Assembly: GCF_963666675.1 (NCBI RefSeq)
Contig: NZ_OY762929.1
Span: forward strand, 6,156,501 to 6,220,500
DNA from: an uncultured Desulfobacter sp.
GTDB lineage: Bacteria; Desulfobacterota; Desulfobacteria; Desulfobacterales; Desulfobacteraceae
Direction of reading: 5' to 3'
Length of the DNA: 64,000 bases
The notes under the pieces are model-generated. The model was not told the origin of the DNA. It saw only the letters and a program-made list of their open reading frames with translations, and did no database searches. The translations under genes and the position numbers were made by a program. This document shows, piece by piece, positions 1 to 8,210 of the stretch. Position 1 is the first letter of the stretch, and each line of letters opens with the position of its first letter.

Positions 1-513
1 GCATTCCCTGCGCTTGTAACATTCATACAAGGCTTCGGAGACTCGCGAGGCGGCTGGTCTGCAACGACTGGGAAAGAGAAGGGCTTTGGCGAGGACTACT
101 GGTTCAGAACCGCCGCCAACTATGCGGGCATCTGGTGGAACTGTGGTGAAGAAGTTGTCTATTTTATTGGAGAGAAGGATGATAGCGGAGAGCAGTTGGA
201 CGGTGGCAATGTATATACCATACACTTTAAGAGCGACGAACTGCCCGAGAAACACGTCAACGCCTACTGGTCCTTGACAATGCTAAGTCTGCCAGATTAC
301 CGTGTGGTTCCTAACCGACTGGACCGTTATAATTTTAATAGCTTGTCACAGTTTGAGTTCGAGCCAGATGGTTCCTTAAAGTTGTACCTCAGCGACTCAC
401 TGCCGACGGGGGCGCCGCTGTCCAACTGGCTTCCGGCACCGCAAGGAAAAGCTTTCACACTGAACCTGCGCATGTACGTGCCCAAGCAGGAAGTGCTGTC
501 AGGAGATTATTAG
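1..513 (+). CDS. DUF1254/DUF1214 family protein, C-terminal part, 3' end cut by an insertion sequence
   Basis: The frame is open from base 1, so the start lies outside the window. The visible 170 residues resemble the C-terminal DUF1214 half of DUF1254/DUF1214 proteins: an FRTAANYAGIW stretch, the VYTIHF strand, AYWSLTMLS and a closing LNLRMYVPKQE segment. The next complete gene downstream (3341-4807) is from the same family, so this was probably a tandem pair. The present stop TAG at 511-513 is created by the junction with the insertion sequence. Joining base 512 to base 3234 restores the frame and adds nine residues, YVPPLKKIN, before a TGA at 3259-3261. The loss is only the extreme C-terminus, so the product may still fold. 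The role of the family is not established; many members are secreted. Confidence 0.8.
   Translation, partial: AFPALVTFIQGFGDSRGGWSATTGKEKGFGEDYWFRTAANYAGIWWNCGEEVVYFIGEKDDSGEQLDGGNVYTIHFKSDELPEKHVNAYWSLTMLSLPDYRVVPNRLDRYNFNSLSQFEFEPDGSLKLYLSDSLPTGAPLSNWLPAPQGKAFTLNLRMYVPKQEVLSGDY
504..512. repeat. Target-site duplication, left copy (9 bp)
   Basis: AGATTATTA stands immediately before the left end of the insertion sequence and recurs exactly at 3225-3233, immediately after the right end. A perfect 9-bp duplication points to a recent transposition. Confidence 0.95.
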
Positions 514-527
514 GGTGCGGCTCTTTT
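513..527 (+). repeat. Left terminal inverted repeat of the insertion sequence
   Basis: GGGTGCGGCTCTTTT is the exact reverse complement of 3210-3224. Beyond 15 bp the match becomes imperfect. Confidence 0.95.
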
Positions 528-581
528 ACGACATGTCTGACCAAAGCTGGTAGTCATGATATTTGCCATTCTTTGCCAGCA

Positions 582-2153
582 TTACTTGATCACTTTTAGA
601 TGCCCCCGTCGTTTCGGTGAAGGTTTTGGTAGCTTTGTAGCCGGAACCTCACCATGTTGATAAAGAGCCCGGTGATTACGTTCGTATTCGCAGGCTTCAT
701 GAAAATTCCAATACTCATCAAAATCGTTACTACTCCGCAAGGCACGCAGACGCAACACTGCTTCAGCACTGGACAACCGCCATTTGGCACCAGTTATATC
801 CATTCGGTCCTTTACAAGATGACGACATGCGCCCTCAATAACTCCTGTGGCAATAGGGAGGCCAAGGTCAAGATAATGATGGTATTCAAGGTACGGTGCT
901 TTATTTTTCAAATACGTTGCGCAGGCTTCTACAGGTTTACGTTGTTTGTCTGTAAATTTTTTTAATGTAGCACTTCTACGCATCCCCCCTGCCATCAATC
1001 CGGCCTTGCCATCGAGTACTTTAGCCAAGCGGTACTGGACCCATTTTTCAAGCTCCGGGCCGGATTTGGGATGAAATGCCCTGCCAGCTTTCCAGAGGTA
1101 TTCAATAACATGAATAATATCAACAATGATCGTAAGGGCCACATTTTGTCTTTTGGCCATACGTTTCAGGATTCGTAGTTGTTGATTTTCGCCGTCCACT
1201 AAGGCAACCCAATGTTTTTCGTGGTTGGGATCACGGTGGGAGGCCTCAGAAAAGGCCGATGCAATGACCTGCTCGGCTGATTTTTCAAGGCTTGCCCATA
1301 CACGCTTTTGTTCCGGGTGAGGGCTTGTTTTTGTATTCGACTTGTCATTCCCCGGAAGCAAGTCTTGGGGCGTACGTTTAAACGTATCTATAGTATATAC
1401 AGCGGCAACGGTTGCCATTCGCTTGGCATTTTTCTTTTCCCCTTTGGATAGCCGGCTTTCCATCTGAGGCTTTCGTTTCCGGGCAGCTTTCCGGGTTTGT
1501 TCCCGCAGGTCCTGCTCATGCATTACCACGCCCTTACCATCGGTGGTGATTACCAGTATTGGACCAGTAACTGTCTCATCCGCCGGGCTGCATTGCCGTA
1601 TTTCATAAAATGCGTCAAAATCCCGAGCTGCTCGCTGTGTTAACTCTTCTACCTGACGTTTGGGAATATCGGCTCCAGTGGTTTTCTTGATCGTTTCGAC
1701 AGTCTCGTCAAAAGAACTCTTTGAAGCGTTTTCAGCCACACGGCGACGAAGTTCGAGGGAATAAAGTTCTGGGGGAAGATTCAATCGGGCATCCAACGGG
1801 TGCAAACTTGCCACGCCCTTGTTTCCATATCCGGCACGACTTTCCGATACCGTTCCAAATACGGTTTCGATTTTTCGATCCTGTGGCCTCACTTTCGGTC
1901 GAACAATGCCATCGGCTCCACAGACCGGCTCTTCACAATGGCTGGGACCGAGCTTGTCTAAATGTTCCTGAAGCAGGATGCGCATCAGCTCACGTCCTCG
2001 TTTTTCAAGTTCTTGTTCCAAATCACTGAGTTTCACTGAATGATTCTCCTTGGAATTAAGAAAATTGACAATATCATCATAGCATTTTTGCCCCGGATCA
2101 ATGACGGGGGAAGGTAAATGCTCCACAGCAGAAAGGGAAACCGCTGGATTCAT
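582..2153 (-). CDS. ISKra4-type transposase
   Basis: This 523-residue protein is the expected size for an ISKra4-family transposase. Visible features are a two-cysteine segment near residue 73 (CEEPVCGADG), a VITTDGKGVVM strand with an acidic residue near residue 205, a LVDGEN segment near residue 315, and a C-terminal GVIEGACRHLVKDRM motif typical of DDE-type enzymes where the last acidic residue is a glutamate. A basic K/R-rich stretch near residues 220-245 may bind DNA. The start codon overlaps the stop of the upstream DUF4338 gene by ATGA, suggesting translational coupling. It should act on the 15-bp ends described for the element. The exact catalytic triad was not verified by alignment. 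Confidence 0.88.
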   Translation of the reverse strand: MNPAVSLSAVEHLPSPVIDPGQKCYDDIVNFLNSKENHSVKLSDLEQELEKRGRELMRILLQEHLDKLGPSHCEEPVCGADGIVRPKVRPQDRKIETVFGTVSESRAGYGNKGVASLHPLDARLNLPPELYSLELRRRVAENASKSSFDETVETIKKTTGADIPKRQVEELTQRAARDFDAFYEIRQCSPADETVTGPILVITTDGKGVVMHEQDLREQTRKAARKRKPQMESRLSKGEKKNAKRMATVAAVYTIDTFKRTPQDLLPGNDKSNTKTSPHPEQKRVWASLEKSAEQVIASAFSEASHRDPNHEKHWVALVDGENQQLRILKRMAKRQNVALTIIVDIIHVIEYLWKAGRAFHPKSGPELEKWVQYRLAKVLDGKAGLMAGGMRRSATLKKFTDKQRKPVEACATYLKNKAPYLEYHHYLDLGLPIATGVIEGACRHLVKDRMDITGAKWRLSSAEAVLRLRALRSSNDFDEYWNFHEACEYERNHRALYQHGEVPATKLPKPSPKRRGHLKVIK

Positions 2154-3037
2154 ATCCCCTCCCTGAGTTGGTGAACAGCATCTTTTTCCAGTGGATATAC
2201 TAATATGGTTTTTACATCAGCGCCATGACGTTTGCCGAATCGGTCCATGCGCCCACGACCAGTGGTTTTCCCCAACTCAATCCAGGTCGATGCCCGATAA
2301 CAGCCACCGTGGAATTGTTGTCGATCCACCAATGTCTCTACCAGCATGGGTTTAAGACCATACTGCTGTTCCCAATCATCTCTGAGTTCCCGGAGACTAC
2401 ATGACAGTATCATGCTCGCTAAATTTTGGATGGGAGCAAGGATCAGAAAACGGCTGTTGTTCACCACCTTTTGTAGAGCGACCTTACGCCTTTCATCTGT
2501 CCAACCGATCCATTCATCGCGAGCACGCATCCGCCAGGCAGGGCTTGAGAACTGGATGCACCCCACAATTTCTCGATGGGGACGGTTTACATAAATCAGA
2601 TACTGCAATCTGGCGCCAAAAGGCATTGCATATCCCAGGTAATGATGGCGACCGATGAGTTCCTTAAACAGATCCCTCTGCTCTCGATTCTGAACCCGCT
2701 GTATCTCAAGAGGTGTAAATTCTTCTACGCTGCCACGCAAAGTGCTGTGGGGTTGCTTACAGGGTGTTTGGGGAATACTCTTGTGAAAAACGATCTTTGT
2801 TTGTTGTTTCTTTTCAGGAAGGGTTAGAGCTCCCTTGGCCTCTAAAAGCTCCAAAAAATCACTACATTCCCGGACTTTTAGCCGATCATTAGGGCGTTTC
2901 CATTCCAGAAGTTCGCATACGGTATGTGCCAGTTCTCGTCGGCTAAGGCCTCCACAGGTAGCAACGACTTCCTGGATTAATGCGATTTCTTTACCGGTAA
3001 ACTTTCGACCACAAAAGGTTTGTTGCTTGATTTGCAT
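2150..3037 (-). CDS. DUF4338 (DruA-like) protein carried by the insertion sequence
   Basis: The 295-residue protein has an N-terminal region (about 1-60) resembling a winged-helix or SAP-like segment, then a DUF4338 body: an RHHYLGYAMPFGARLQY motif near 130-147, a VGCIQFSSPAWRMRARDEWIG block, a NNSRFLI motif, and a C-terminal GRGRMDRFGKRHGADVKTI stretch. DUF4338 is also the domain of DruA in the Druantia defence system. Here the gene lies inside the inverted repeats of a transposon, upstream of and overlapping the transposase gene, so it is more likely an accessory transposition protein than a defence gene. The ATG at 3037 is followed by a continuous frame. The molecular function of the domain is unknown to me. 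Confidence 0.82.
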   Translation of the reverse strand: MQIKQQTFCGRKFTGKEIALIQEVVATCGGLSRRELAHTVCELLEWKRPNDRLKVRECSDFLELLEAKGALTLPEKKQQTKIVFHKSIPQTPCKQPHSTLRGSVEEFTPLEIQRVQNREQRDLFKELIGRHHYLGYAMPFGARLQYLIYVNRPHREIVGCIQFSSPAWRMRARDEWIGWTDERRKVALQKVVNNSRFLILAPIQNLASMILSCSLRELRDDWEQQYGLKPMLVETLVDRQQFHGGCYRASTWIELGKTTGRGRMDRFGKRHGADVKTILVYPLEKDAVHQLREGI

Positions 3038-3209
3038 GTCATCTACCTCCCGCTATTCTTTCATAACGGAATTATGACTCGCTGTCCAGGAAATTTTTGC
3101 AATTTACATCAGATAGTCACTGACAAATGAATTATCTTGCTGGAAAGCAGCATAAAAATAAGACTAACAACCCTGAACACCTTTAATGACCATGGCTTTC
3201 ATATGTTTC

Positions 3210-3224
3210 AAAAGAGCCGCACCC
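3210..3224 (-). repeat. Right terminal inverted repeat of the insertion sequence
   Basis: AAAAGAGCCGCACCC, exact reverse complement of 513-527. The 170 bp between it and the DUF4338 start should hold the promoter of the element's two genes. Confidence 0.95.
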
Positions 3225-3233
3225 AGATTATTA
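3225..3233. repeat. Target-site duplication, right copy (9 bp)
   Basis: AGATTATTA, identical to 504-512 and directly abutting the right terminal repeat. Confidence 0.95.
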
Positions 3234-3261
3234 TGTGCCGCCACTCAAGAAGATAAATTGA
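3234..3261 (+). pseudogene. Displaced last codons of the interrupted DUF1254 gene
   Basis: Read in frame from base 512, this stretch encodes YVPPLKKIN and then TGA at 3259-3261. It is the original 3' end of the gene at 1-513, now separated from it by the insertion sequence and not translated. Confidence 0.85.
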
Positions 3262-3340
3262 GAAAAAATGTATCCAATTTAGCAATAAGTGACACTAAAG
3301 CAAAACGTTAGATACTTACACAAAAAAAGGATAAACCATC

Positions 3341-4807
3341 ATGAAGAAAGCGGCATCTTTTATTCTGGCATCGATAATCATTGCAGCTCTTGTTTTTCCC
3401 TCTTATGGGCAGGAACTCCCCGCTACTGGAACAATTGAATCCCGCATTGGCGAGCTGGGTTTTGAGGGAGGATACCCATCCGACGAGACCATCGGCAAAC
3501 TTTATGACGAGATGGATTTCCAGCGTGCGGTCCAGGCGTATCTCTGGGCGATTCCTCTGGTAGGCTTTGCCCAGTGGCAAGCAGAGCATGAGAACGTGTT
3601 CGGCGCCAAAGACGGAGACCTGGTTTACTACGTCAGCTTCAAAGATAAACTCGGCCTGCTGACCTCTAACTCTTCGACGCCATACATCGTCGGTTTCCTG
3701 AATCTTTCCCGAACCGGCCCGTTGGTTATCGACTATCCGGCCGGACCTACTGCCGGCGGCATTCTCGATTTCTGGCAACGACCTGTCATCGATCTGGGTT
3801 TGACCGGCCCCGACAAGGGCAAGGGTGGTAAATATCTGCTCCTGGGTCCCGGTCAGTCCGTGGACAATACCGAGGGCTATATAGTTGTAAATTCCCCAAT
3901 GAATAATATTATGCATGCCTTCCGTGTGCTATCCACAGATCCGGTTGAAGCTAAGAAACTACGTGAGAGCTATCAAGCATACCCTTACAACAAACGGAAG
4001 AATCCTCCCCGAACCCGCATTGTCAATCCCGATGGCAGGCACTGGGAAGGCTGGCAACCTCGCGGCTTAGATTATTGGAAGTTGGTATCCAAAATGCTGA
4101 ATGAGGAACCGGTCCACGATCGCGACCGTATGATGGTCGCCATGCTCAAGCCCCTGGGTATTGAAAAAAGCATTCCTTTCCAGCCAGACGAGCGTCAGAA
4201 GAAGATCCTGAAAGAAGCCAGCGTCGTCGGCGAGGCCATGGCGCGGAGCCTAAGCTATGCCAAGCGCCAAAAGGAGGCCAAGCTCTGGCCCGGCACGCAG
4301 TGGAAGAATGCCGTGTTGCTTGAATCCGACCAGGAGACCGCGCATTACACCTCCTTAGATGAGCGCACGGCCTGGTTCTATGAGGCTGTCACCCTTACCT
4401 ACGGCATGACCACCAAGACGCCTGGCGAGGGGCAGGTTTACATCGGTGTCCAAAAAAGCAAGGATGGCAACTGGCTGATGGGTCAGAACAGCTATACCTT
4501 GCATGTACCGCCCAATGCGCCCGTGGAGCAATTCTGGGCTATGACCCTCTATGATACTGAAACCCGCTGTTTTATAGATAATAAACACGAAATTGCAGGT
4601 CTCGACTCACGTAAGGATATCATCAAGAATAAAGACGGGTCTGTGGATCTGTATTTCGGGCCTGAGGCACCAAAAGGTAAGGAGAAGAACTGGATTCCGA
4701 CCGTGCCAGGTCGCGGGTGGTTCGCTTATTTCCGCTTCTATGCGCCAACAAAGGCGTATTTCGACCGCTCTTGGAGTCTGCCGGATATCGAGAAAGTTAA
4801 CAAATAG
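3341..4807 (+). CDS. Secreted DUF1254/DUF1214 family protein
   Basis: The 488-residue protein begins with a clear signal peptide (basic MKK, a hydrophobic core, and likely cleavage after the SYG around residue 23), so it is expected in the periplasm or outside. The N-terminal DUF1254 half contains AYLWAIPLVGFAQWQ and the NSSTPYIVGFLNLS segment. The C-terminal DUF1214 half contains NSYTLHVPPNAPVEQFWAMTLYD and a final GWFAYFRFYAPTKAYFDRSW block. Length is normal for the family. A purine-rich AAAAAAGG precedes the ATG. The truncated gene at 1-513 is its paralogue. Members are widespread in proteobacteria, but I know of no agreed biochemical role. Confidence 0.88.
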   Translation: MKKAASFILASIIIAALVFPSYGQELPATGTIESRIGELGFEGGYPSDETIGKLYDEMDFQRAVQAYLWAIPLVGFAQWQAEHENVFGAKDGDLVYYVSFKDKLGLLTSNSSTPYIVGFLNLSRTGPLVIDYPAGPTAGGILDFWQRPVIDLGLTGPDKGKGGKYLLLGPGQSVDNTEGYIVVNSPMNNIMHAFRVLSTDPVEAKKLRESYQAYPYNKRKNPPRTRIVNPDGRHWEGWQPRGLDYWKLVSKMLNEEPVHDRDRMMVAMLKPLGIEKSIPFQPDERQKKILKEASVVGEAMARSLSYAKRQKEAKLWPGTQWKNAVLLESDQETAHYTSLDERTAWFYEAVTLTYGMTTKTPGEGQVYIGVQKSKDGNWLMGQNSYTLHVPPNAPVEQFWAMTLYDTETRCFIDNKHEIAGLDSRKDIIKNKDGSVDLYFGPEAPKGKEKNWIPTVPGRGWFAYFRFYAPTKAYFDRSWSLPDIEKVNK

Positions 4808-4824
4808 GAACAGCTAATCGGGAT

Positions 4825-4850
4825 AGGACTCCCCATCACTGAGGAGTCCT
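4825..4850 (+). terminator. Hairpin after the DUF1254 gene
   Basis: AGGACTCC at 4825-4832 pairs perfectly with GGAGTCCT at 4843-4850 around a 10-base loop, 18 bases after the stop codon. There is no T-run, so it may be a weak terminator or a 3'-end stabiliser. Confidence 0.45.
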
Positions 4851-4863
4851 CCCAGGTGAGTAG

Positions 4864-5031
4864 CCCGGGGGAGTCTCACCCCCAAATTTTGAGGTAGACC
4901 ATTTACAGTACGGATTTACACCGGTTCCACTTCCAGGTGCTCTATGGCTGTTTAGTGTCGGTATTGCAGTCTTGGTCGGCGTAAAAATCAAAAGCAAGAA
5001 GAGATCGCAACTGAAAGGTCATTGTGTATAA
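4864..5031 (+). pseudogene. Orphan C-terminal tail of a VPLPA/PEP-CTERM-type sorted protein
   Basis: Frame 1 between the TAG at 4861 and the TAA at 5029 encodes a stretch with no start codon. It ends in VPLPGALWLFSVGIAVLVG followed by a basic tail (KIKSKKRSQLKG). This is the tripartite signal of exosortase substrates: a VPxP motif, a hydrophobic helix and a positively charged end. Only about 55 residues remain, so it is read as the remnant of a deleted gene whose body is missing. It overlaps the first bases of the next gene. An intact protein with the related VPVP tail lies at 44158-44841. Confidence 0.6.
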
Positions 5032-6016
5032 CAAATTTAAAAAACAGATATTTTGTTTATCTATCTTTTTGTTAATCTTCCTCGTTTCATGCACAACGAT
5101 CCCTGTTCAGCCACCTGCGAATAATTTTTCAGCCTACACAGTTAAAGATGATCAAACAATTCTTAACCGTTATGCACCCGTATTTGTAGTAGAAAATTAT
5201 AAAATGAAATATAACCGGATCGGCACGCCGAGTGCTGAAATCAATGACGACGGGAAAGAAAAAATTTATGTTGATTCCGATAAAGCAACCATCTATGCGG
5301 AAGTCAGACATTTTAAAACGATAAAAAGCACGTATACAAATCTGATATATCGCATTCATTTTGAAAAAATACCCGGAGGATTAATTCCTTTTCATCTGGG
5401 AAAAGGGAAAAATATCGGACTGATTGTAATTATTACGCTCAACAGTCGTGATGAGCCGATACTTTACACCTCCGTGCATACTTGTGGCTGCTATCTTGCT
5501 TTTGTGCCGACATCATATATGCCTTCGGACGCATTACCTGACGGGTGGAAAAATGAAAGGCAGGCCGTATATTCTGAAAATCTTCCAGGTATTTTGAAAT
5601 TCAACCAATCATCTTCTGAGCAATCGAAACCAATGATATTAATCCGGAGCGAAACCCACAGAGTGAAAGACATCTGGCTGTCAGATTCCTCTCCTCTGGA
5701 AAAATATAATATTGTCGAGGCCGATATTAAGCCGCTTTCGTCACTGGAAAAACTTCCCCTGAACGGTCATGAAACAACGTCGTTTTATGAAACTTCCGGC
5801 TCTCGTAAAGGGTATGTAAAAGGAAGTTTTAAAACAAGGGAACGATTGCTTATCAGTTGGTGGGCATTTGATTGGAGAGTGGGAGAAGATAAAAAATTTG
5901 GAAAAGATAAAAATGACGGGATTGTTTTTTACACAAGCCTCAAGCCGTGGAACCGGGAGAGGTCTGATATGCGAACTTTTGTTACTTTTTTAAAATTTTG
6001 GAAATGGAAATTATGA
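5024..6016 (+). CDS. Putative lipoprotein of unknown function
   Basis: Starts with GTG at 5024, preceded by AAAGG about eight bases upstream. The 330-residue product has a lysine-rich N-terminus, a hydrophobic segment and a lipobox LVSC with the cysteine near residue 23, so it should be lipid-anchored in the cell envelope. Aromatic- and lysine-rich blocks follow, including HTCGCYLAFVPTSYMP near residues 152-167 and a C-terminal LKPWNRERSDMRTF segment. I do not recognise the family. The gene is AT-rich compared with the neighbours at 14-20 kb, which could hint at a different origin. Its stop overlaps the start of the following gene by four bases (ATGA). Confidence 0.75.
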   Translation: MYNKFKKQIFCLSIFLLIFLVSCTTIPVQPPANNFSAYTVKDDQTILNRYAPVFVVENYKMKYNRIGTPSAEINDDGKEKIYVDSDKATIYAEVRHFKTIKSTYTNLIYRIHFEKIPGGLIPFHLGKGKNIGLIVIITLNSRDEPILYTSVHTCGCYLAFVPTSYMPSDALPDGWKNERQAVYSENLPGILKFNQSSSEQSKPMILIRSETHRVKDIWLSDSSPLEKYNIVEADIKPLSSLEKLPLNGHETTSFYETSGSRKGYVKGSFKTRERLLISWWAFDWRVGEDKKFGKDKNDGIVFYTSLKPWNRERSDMRTFVTFLKFWKWKL

Positions 6017-6408
6017 AAATCAATGAATTGTCTACATGCTTTTGCACAAATGATGTCGATAACTGCCGTGAGTTTTACACCAAACATTTTGCGGCAAAAA
6101 TTATTTTTGACTGTGGTTGGTACGTCAATTTAAGCTTTGGTGAAGAGGGGCCAACCATTCAGTTCATGCAGCCACAAGAACATATGCCGACATATGGCGG
6201 GGCAGGCATCATGCTGAATTTTAAAGTTGAAAATGTAGATGCTGAACATAATCGGTTAATTGATGCAGGCTTTCAAACAGCAATGCCTTTGGAAGACCAT
6301 CCCTGGGGAGATAGAGGCTTTTCTGTGATTGATCCCATTGGTAATTCCGTTTATATCTATTCTGACAGAGAGCCGGCAGAGGAATTTAAGCAATATTATA
6401 AAAGCTGA
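6013..6408 (+). CDS. Glyoxalase/bleomycin-resistance (VOC) fold protein
   Basis: A 131-residue single-domain protein. The ATG at 6013 is preferred over an upstream in-frame ATG at 5998 because it overlaps the previous stop as ATGA, a common coupling arrangement. The pattern is that of a VOC domain: MKINELSTCFCTNDVDNCREFYTKHF at the first beta-alpha unit, and a second half with GFSVIDPIGNSVYIYSD containing the conserved DPxGN turn. Members include dioxygenases, lyases and resistance proteins that usually hold a metal in a cup of beta strands. The substrate cannot be inferred. It may work with the upstream lipoprotein, but the context is weak. Confidence 0.8.
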   Translation: MKINELSTCFCTNDVDNCREFYTKHFAAKIIFDCGWYVNLSFGEEGPTIQFMQPQEHMPTYGGAGIMLNFKVENVDAEHNRLIDAGFQTAMPLEDHPWGDRGFSVIDPIGNSVYIYSDREPAEEFKQYYKS

Positions 6409-6447
6409 TCGGGGACTTTCGGACAGTCTTTAATTCAAGGAGTTTTT

Positions 6448-7053
6448 TTGAAGATGCCAAGAGTACTGATTGCAGCGAATATCGTGTTGCTGATCGTTTT
6501 GACGTATTTAAACTTGAGCAATCGGTTTATGAACTTAAAATTGCCGGAAAACAAACGCATCGCCCTATCGACAAATCAAAGATGGATTGCCCATGAAGGC
6601 CACCTGTCCGATTTAATACGGCTGCAATGGACGGCTGAACGCGCGAAACCGGCGATCAGCTGGCTTGACGAATCCGGCAAAAATAAAACGGCCATCGTAT
6701 CCCATGACAGGGCCAATAATCCGGCAAGTGCCGATCATAAGCATTTGTCAATTGAAACAACCATGAGCCCTGCCGGGAAATTTAAAGATCAGCTGTTTAC
6801 CCGCATGGAATTTCCATATGACAATGATGTCTGTGAAATAAAGACCCATAGCAGTAACTTTACGGTTGATGGGGGATACATTCAAATCAATGGTAAATAC
6901 GGAAAGTTTACTCTCGGAAAATCGCCACTGCCCCGACAATCAGATTCAGCGGGTGAGAAAGGTGAAATAAACTGGGATAGGGATTATTTGTATGTCTGTG
7001 TCAAGCATAATACATGGAAAAGGATTAAACTTGAGCGGTGGCTCCCGGAATGA
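6448..7053 (+). CDS. Small membrane-anchored protein of unknown function
   Basis: The frame starts with TTG at 6448, five bases after an AAGGAG site. An ATG at 6454 is the alternative, at a longer spacing. The product (about 200 residues) has one N-terminal hydrophobic helix (VLIAANIVLLIVLTYL) and a soluble remainder with short beta-strand-like segments (FTVDGGYIQINGKYGKFTLG), so it is probably anchored in the inner membrane facing the periplasm. It closes a run of three plus-strand genes and ends only nine bases before the stop of the convergent signalling operon. No family recognised. Confidence 0.65.
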   Translation: MKMPRVLIAANIVLLIVLTYLNLSNRFMNLKLPENKRIALSTNQRWIAHEGHLSDLIRLQWTAERAKPAISWLDESGKNKTAIVSHDRANNPASADHKHLSIETTMSPAGKFKDQLFTRMEFPYDNDVCEIKTHSSNFTVDGGYIQINGKYGKFTLGKSPLPRQSDSAGEKGEINWDRDYLYVCVKHNTWKRIKLERWLPE

Positions 7054-7061
7054 CACGCCCT

Positions 7062-8186
7062 TTACTGGGGCAAGCACACGGATATTATGGTGGTTCCGGT
7101 CTGCTTGGACAAAGAAAAATGAATGCTTCCACCATGCAGTTGTGCCGTAAGCTTCGCCGAATAGGTGCCGATACCGGTGCCCTGGGATTTGCCGTAGGTG
7201 ACAAATTTATCAAAAAATTTATGACGGATGGGCTTGGGGATGAGACCTTGGTTTTCTATCTCTATCTTTATGTCGCCCCGTTCCGGACCAAGGATTCGAA
7301 TGGCAACGATGCCGCCGTCGGGGGACGCCTCCAGGGCATTGGAGAATAGATTGTTGATCATGATGTAAAAAAGCATCTCATCGCATGAGATGATGCAGGG
7401 ACTGGCCGCATCGGCAGGCGCGCCGTTGATGGATATATGCAACTGGACCTGCTTTTTTGCCATCCTTTTGGAAAACGCCATGGAAATGCGGTCAAAAACG
7501 GGCATGACATCCACCGGGGTTACGTTCACCGGACAGTTATCCTGCTCCATTTTATAAAGCACCATGGTACGGTTGAGCATATCAATCATGGTAAAACAGG
7601 CATTGATCTGTTCCTGCAGCAGTTTCTGCCGGTTGGCTTCATCCTGGTTTTTTGACCGCTGCATGATCTGGGCAGCCCCTAACACCACCTGAATCGGGGT
7701 CTTTAAATCATGATGATGAATCTGTTCCACCTGTTCGCGCAACTCAATATTTTCTTTTAGAATGCGGTTCTGGTACGATAGCTTTTTTCTGGCCAGGGCC
7801 AGGGCCAGATGCGTTTTTATCTTGGCGCGAATGACCGCAAAGTTAAAGGGTTTGGTAATATAATCCACCGCGCCCATTTCAAGCCCCTTGGTTTCATCCA
7901 CAGCCTCCGTCAAGCTGGTAACAAAGATGACCAGTACATCCTGCAATTGGGGATCCGCCTTGATTTGCCGGCAGACTTCAAAACCGTCCATGCCCGGCAT
8001 CAGGATGTCGAGCAACACGATGTCCGGCGCATCCTCCCGGATACTTTGAAGGGCGCTGTCTCCGTCCATTTCGACCCGGACCTGGTAGTTGCCGCTTAAA
8101 CACGCCACCAGGGCATCGATATCCGGTTCGCAGTCTTCAACCACCATCACCGACTGTTTGTGTATGGGTGTCTGTTCCGGCCCCAT
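7062..8186 (-). CDS. Receiver-histidine kinase protein (two-component signalling)
   Basis: The 374 residues contain an N-terminal receiver domain (about 10-127; acidic pocket VVEDCEPD, phospho-acceptor Asp60 in LLDILMPGMDG, Lys in DYITKPF). A linker helix follows, then a kinase core with the phospho-acceptor His159 in HHHDLKTPIQ, an N-box NNLFSNALEAS and a G-box GTGIG. There is no membrane segment, so it is cytoplasmic. A receiver placed before a kinase suggests a relay step that takes phosphate from the large hybrid kinase encoded at the head of the operon (9320-14227). It is the last of three genes transcribed in the same direction with short gaps (24 and 17 bp). Confidence 0.88.
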   Translation of the reverse strand: MGPEQTPIHKQSVMVVEDCEPDIDALVACLSGNYQVRVEMDGDSALQSIREDAPDIVLLDILMPGMDGFEVCRQIKADPQLQDVLVIFVTSLTEAVDETKGLEMGAVDYITKPFNFAVIRAKIKTHLALALARKKLSYQNRILKENIELREQVEQIHHHDLKTPIQVVLGAAQIMQRSKNQDEANRQKLLQEQINACFTMIDMLNRTMVLYKMEQDNCPVNVTPVDVMPVFDRISMAFSKRMAKKQVQLHISINGAPADAASPCIISCDEMLFYIMINNLFSNALEASPDGGIVAIRILGPERGDIKIEIENQGLIPKPIRHKFFDKFVTYGKSQGTGIGTYSAKLTAQLHGGSIHFSLSKQTGTTIISVCLPQ

Positions 8187-8210
8187 GGTTTCCCCTTTGT
8201 TATTATCCCT

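Larger units (their letters stand above)
513..3224 (-). mobile_element. Complete two-ORF insertion sequence, ISKra4-like
   Basis: The 2712-bp element is bounded by perfect 15-bp inverted repeats (GGGTGCGGCTCTTTT at 513-527 and its reverse complement at 3210-3224) and flanked by a 9-bp duplication. It carries two minus-strand genes that overlap by four bases: a DUF4338/DruA-like protein, then a transposase of the ISKra4 type. Both reading frames are intact and the ends are perfect, so the copy looks potentially active. It landed in the last codons of a DUF1254 gene. Family assignment is from recognition of the transposase; the boundaries are read directly from the sequence. Confidence 0.93.

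Noticed and set aside
2150..3037. Druantia defence locus
   Set aside because: Only a DruA-like gene is present, enclosed by transposon ends, with no large helicase (DruE) or other Druantia genes nearby.
3308..3916. Minus-strand frame opposite the DUF1254 gene
   Set aside because: Antisense shadow of a gene with a clear signal peptide and family motifs.
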